A stretch of DNA of 8,586 bases from Alphaproteobacteria bacterium. Its GTDB lineage: Bacteria; Pseudomonadota; Alphaproteobacteria; Rs-D84. The position numbers were made by a program, and so were the translations under genes. Below the pieces are notes generated by a model. It did not search any database. It was given only the letters and a program-made list of their open reading frames with translations, and was not told the origin of the DNA. The stretch lies in assembly GCA_024402755.1 (NCBI GenBank), contig JAKSTD010000010.1:1-8586 (forward strand). The letters are read 5' to 3'. The first letter of the stretch is position 1. Each line of letters starts with the position of its first letter. Of the stretch, positions 6,213-8,586 are shown one piece after another.

Positions 6213-7220
6213 ATGAACGACAAAATAGATATAGTATATTTATGGGTCGATGGCAGCGATAAAAAATGGCAAAAAATTCGCAATTTTTGGTATGACAAAA
6301 TCAACCATAAAACTGTTGAAACCGCTAATAATTTAAGTCCTGCACTTTATCGTGATAATGGGGAATTAAAATATTCACTGCGTTCTGTTGCAGAATGTGC
6401 GCCCTGGGCAAATCACATTTATATTATCACTGGTTTTAATCAAAAGCCAAAATGGTTAAATACAAAGAACCCAAAAATCAGCATTGTTCCACATAAACAA
6501 ATTATGCCCAAAAACGCAATACCGACATTTAATTCAAATTCTATAAATTTATGTACCCATAAAATACCAAACTTGTCTGAAAAATTTATAATCATGAACG
6601 ATGATACTTTTTTCAATAAACCGATAAAACCAAGTTTCTTTTTTGACCGATACGGTCGCGCCATTGTTCTTTATAATAAACACAAAGATATTCAACATGA
6701 TATAAAAAAGTGGATGGATACAGTAGACAGATATACACACACCATTATTTTATCAGCATTAAAAATAAAAGAAATTTTTGGTAAAACATACTTATCATAT
6801 AAACCATCCCATGGGATAGACCCGTATATAAAATCTTCTATTATTGAATGTGCAAATCATCCATTGGTAAAAAAACAATTGGACAAACAAATATTACAAA
6901 AATTCCGCGCAAGGGATGCTTTACAAATATGGCTGTTTGAATTATATGCAAAAATGACTGGCAAAGCAGTATTTAAAAAAGCGCGCGGATATAAATCTGG
7001 AAAACATTGGCTTTCTAATTTCATATACAACACAATCTATTTTCGCAGTGTTCGCAAATCCCCAGTATTTTGTGAAGATGCGAAATTTTCCAGAAATTCT
7101 ATTAAACATGCAACTATATTTTGTATAAATGATTCAAAATATACCACGAACGAGATGATAAAAAACAATCTAGAATTTCTACAAAATCGATTTCCAAACA
7201 AAAGTGAATTTGAAAAATAA
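6213..7220 (+). CDS. Stealth-family sugar-phosphate transferase (capsule-type)
   Basis: Stealth proteins transfer hexose-1-phosphate units from nucleotide sugars, building phosphodiester-linked capsule or wall polymers, and are related to the animal GlcNAc-1-phosphotransferase. The 335-residue product has all four conserved regions: CR1 IDIVYLWVDGSD (5-16); CR2 from YRDNGELKYSLRS (46-58) through PKWLN, LPTFNS-like IPTFNSNS and MNDDTFF (128-134); CR3 around YKPSHGIDPYIK; and CR4 at the end, CINDSKYTTNEM to FPNKSEFEK. The acidic MNDDTFF and RDNGE residues are those expected for catalysis and metal binding. No signal peptide or membrane helix is evident. It is the last gene of the three-gene operon, 3 bp after the preceding stop, with only a poor ribosome site (TGGGAT, 6200-6205), so it likely depends on coupling. 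It converges on a GT2 gene 8 bp away. Family call is strong; substrate is unknown. Confidence 0.9.
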   Translation: MNDKIDIVYLWVDGSDKKWQKIRNFWYDKINHKTVETANNLSPALYRDNGELKYSLRSVAECAPWANHIYIITGFNQKPKWLNTKNPKISIVPHKQIMPKNAIPTFNSNSINLCTHKIPNLSEKFIIMNDDTFFNKPIKPSFFFDRYGRAIVLYNKHKDIQHDIKKWMDTVDRYTHTIILSALKIKEIFGKTYLSYKPSHGIDPYIKSSIIECANHPLVKKQLDKQILQKFRARDALQIWLFELYAKMTGKAVFKKARGYKSGKHWLSNFIYNTIYFRSVRKSPVFCEDAKFSRNSIKHATIFCINDSKYTTNEMIKNNLEFLQNRFPNKSEFEK

Positions 7221-7238
7221 ATATCACTTTATTTATTT
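7215..7238. terminator. Weak AT-only hairpin at the convergent junction
   Basis: AAATAAAT (7215-7222) and ATTTATTT (7231-7238) are perfect inverted repeats around an 8-nt loop, spanning both stop codons. It is followed on the plus strand by TTTTT (7243-7247). With no G or C in the stem it would be a poor terminator, but it is the only candidate between the converging genes. Confidence 0.25.
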
Positions 7239-8245
7239 ATAAATTTTTGAATATCGCAAACCAATTCATACCACTGTTCTGGATAAGAATCAAATACACC
7301 AGATTTATTTAATTGTTCAAAGCATTTTTTTGCTTCATTCACATCTTTATCATTATCCAGTTTACTAACCTTTTTAAATGCCTTGTTTACAAAGAACCAC
7401 AGAAAATTTTCTTGCCACTTTTTCATCTGTTCTTTATCTGCAAATTTTTTATATCTTTGATAAGCATCTTCAATCCCGACACATAAACTTTTAATAATTT
7501 TTAATTGTTTTTCAGATAAAACAATTCCACCAAAATTTGGTATATAATAATAAAGTGGCAACGGCACAACTGTGACACGCGGTCTTTTTAACATAACAGC
7601 ACTCCACCACGGAAAATCTTCAAAAACGATACCTTTGATAAACGGTGTGTCTTGTATCAAAGATTTTTTATAAAGATTTTTCCAGACCTGACAATGTTTT
7701 ATCAAAAATGAACGATTTGGATTATTTTTATTGTGTGTGCGTTCAGTTGCGACTTCAAAAATATCATTAACTGTTTTAGTTTTAATTTTATCAATGTTAT
7801 ATTTTTTCTTTATTCCCAAAGGCACAACATTATCTGTATCAAGATGCAAAAAGTGACGCACCATCAATCGCGGACGATAGACCCTATCGTACTGAAAAGA
7901 AACAATGTCAGATTTATTTTCTTCGGCAAATTTATACGCAATTTCCATAACCTGCGGATGAACGAAATCATCACTATCCAAATACATTATATATTTACCA
8001 ACCGCTTTTGATAATCCAGCATTACGTGCATCAGAAAGACCGCCGTTTTCTTTGTGAACAACAACAAATCGTGAATCTCGCGCCGCGTATTCTTCGGCGA
8101 TTTTACCAGCTTTATCAGGACTGCCATCATCAACACAAATCGCCTGCCAATCGGTAAAAGTTTGATTTAAAACACTGTCCAAACATCTACGCAAATACTT
8201 TTCCACATTATACATTGGAATAATAATAGAAATTTTTGGCACCAT
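7229..8245 (-). CDS. Family 2 glycosyltransferase (GT-A fold)
   Basis: A complete 338-residue cytoplasmic glycosyltransferase. Its GT-A domain is at the N-terminus: KISIIIPMYNVEKYLRRCLD (4-23), CVDDGSPD (37-44), NGGLSDARNAG (67-77) and the metal-binding YLDSDDF (88-94). A later FEDFPW segment is the ED motif expected of the catalytic base in GT2 enzymes, followed by a PLYYYIP stretch. No membrane helix is obvious, so it works at the inner face of the membrane on a lipid-linked acceptor, by inference. The start at 8245 is preferred over the ATG at 8251 because AAAGGA (8252-8257) abuts the upstream ATG with no spacing but lies 6 nt from the downstream one, and MVPKISIII is a typical GT2 beginning. 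It lies 14 bp behind another GT2 gene, so they are probably cotranscribed leftward, opposite to the Stealth operon. Donor sugar unknown. Confidence 0.88.
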   Translation of the reverse strand: MVPKISIIIPMYNVEKYLRRCLDSVLNQTFTDWQAICVDDGSPDKAGKIAEEYAARDSRFVVVHKENGGLSDARNAGLSKAVGKYIMYLDSDDFVHPQVMEIAYKFAEENKSDIVSFQYDRVYRPRLMVRHFLHLDTDNVVPLGIKKKYNIDKIKTKTVNDIFEVATERTHNKNNPNRSFLIKHCQVWKNLYKKSLIQDTPFIKGIVFEDFPWWSAVMLKRPRVTVVPLPLYYYIPNFGGIVLSEKQLKIIKSLCVGIEDAYQRYKKFADKEQMKKWQENFLWFFVNKAFKKVSKLDNDKDVNEAKKCFEQLNKSGVFDSYPEQWYELVCDIQKFINK

Positions 8246-8251
8246 ATCCAT

Positions 8252-8257
8252 TCCTTT
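8252..8257 (-). promoter_or_regulatory. Ribosome binding site deciding the GT2 start
   Basis: AAAGGA on the minus strand is directly next to the ATG at 8251 but 6 nt from the ATG at 8245, so the second ATG is the likely start. Confidence 0.6.
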
Positions 8258-8259
8258 GA

Positions 8260-8586
8260 TTAAAAGAATATTTTTATTAACTTTCTAAACCGCCATAAAA
8301 ACATAACATGATTAGATTTCGCATATTGTCTTCTAAAATCTTTACCAATTTTATATTGTTTTTTTAATTTTTCACGATGCGCTTTATCTTTTCTATTTAA
8401 CGCAGAATCAGTGTTAAACAAATAGTGATAATTCGTATTTGGCACAATAACAATTTGACCAGACAAAGATAATGCTTTTAATACAAACACTGCATCTTCT
8501 TGGGAAATCAAACCCGTATCAAATTGCAATTTGTTTTTCTTTGTAAATTCAGTTTTGAATAAATATCGCCACACGAATGATTTTAA
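8260..8586 (-). CDS. Glycosyltransferase, C-terminal fragment (5' end off right edge)
   Basis: The open frame continues without a stop to the edge of the window, giving the last 108 residues of a leftward gene. A GTG at 8574 is in frame but need not be the start, because the preceding codons (reading LKSF) already match the family pattern. The stretch SFVWRYLFKTEF, FDTGLISQEDAVFVLKAL and VPNTNYHYLFNTDSAL matches the C-terminal half of GT2 glycosyltransferases, where QEDAVF holds the catalytic ED pair. The N-terminal GT-A core with the DxD motif should lie to the right. The tail (FLWRFRKLIKIFF) is basic and hydrophobic, suggesting membrane contact. It is 14 bp upstream of the complete GT2 gene and probably in the same operon. 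Substrate cannot be read. Confidence 0.75.
   Translation of the reverse strand, partial: LKSFVWRYLFKTEFTKKNKLQFDTGLISQEDAVFVLKALSLSGQIVIVPNTNYHYLFNTDSALNRKDKAHREKLKKQYKIGKDFRRQYAKSNHVMFLWRFRKLIKIFF

Noticed and set aside
7733..8011. Plus-strand open frame inside the GT2 gene
   Set aside because: It is antisense to a complete, motif-bearing glycosyltransferase and encodes a Phe/Ile/Asn-rich product with no recognisable domain.
8260..8574. Small complete gene of 104 residues starting at GTG 8574
   Set aside because: The frame is open to the edge and the sequence matches the C-terminal half of GT2 enzymes, so it is a truncated larger gene.
1..8586. tRNA, rRNA, CRISPR, insertion-sequence and riboswitch signals
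   Set aside because: I looked on both strands and saw no cloverleaf-like segments, spaced repeats, transposase motifs or long structured leaders; all leaders visible here are under about 30 nt.

Overview
The window looks like a chromosomal segment of an AT-rich Gram-negative bacterium. My best guess is an alphaproteobacterium. The main support is TypA, whose GRGELQLGIL stretch and C-terminal half resemble alphaproteobacterial TypA, and an FtsK-like N-terminus. This is recognition from memory, not a search. The codes are standard: TGA is used as a stop and there is no sign of recoding. I see no tRNA, rRNA, CRISPR array, insertion sequence or phage gene.

Left part, 1-4480, is housekeeping. A gene that reads like the start of ftsK (chromosome translocase) runs leftward off the edge. 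Diverging from it, across a 127-bp AT-rich promoter region, is trxB (thioredoxin reductase), followed 3 bp later by serS (seryl-tRNA synthetase); the two are probably one transcript ending at a clear intrinsic terminator (2511-2540). typA/bipA (a ribosome-associated GTPase) follows with its own extended -10 promoter and terminator.

Right part, 4480-8586, is a cell-surface polysaccharide region and visibly more AT-rich. Rightward, three tightly packed genes encode an RgpF-type (rhamnan synthesis F) protein, a glycosyltransferase with a CDTDEF metal-binding motif, and a Stealth-family sugar-phosphate transferase. Leftward, converging on them with only 8 bp between stop codons, come a complete GT2 glycosyltransferase and the 3' end of a second one that continues past the right edge. 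Together these suggest assembly of a branched or phosphodiester-linked surface glycan (capsule, O-antigen or wall-like polymer). No flippase, polymerase or exporter is visible here.

Points worth a second look: the near-invariant proline of the TypA G3 motif (DTPGHAD) is a histidine; TrxB has a modified, one-residue-longer NADPH-phosphate motif; SerS carries motifs closer to archaeal/CPR-type enzymes than to ordinary proteobacterial ones; and two genes, the rgpF-like gene and the ftsK-like gene, appear to be transcribed with almost no leader and no Shine-Dalgarno sequence. I do not see clear evidence of a wholly new system; the polysaccharide cluster is the most accessory-like part.
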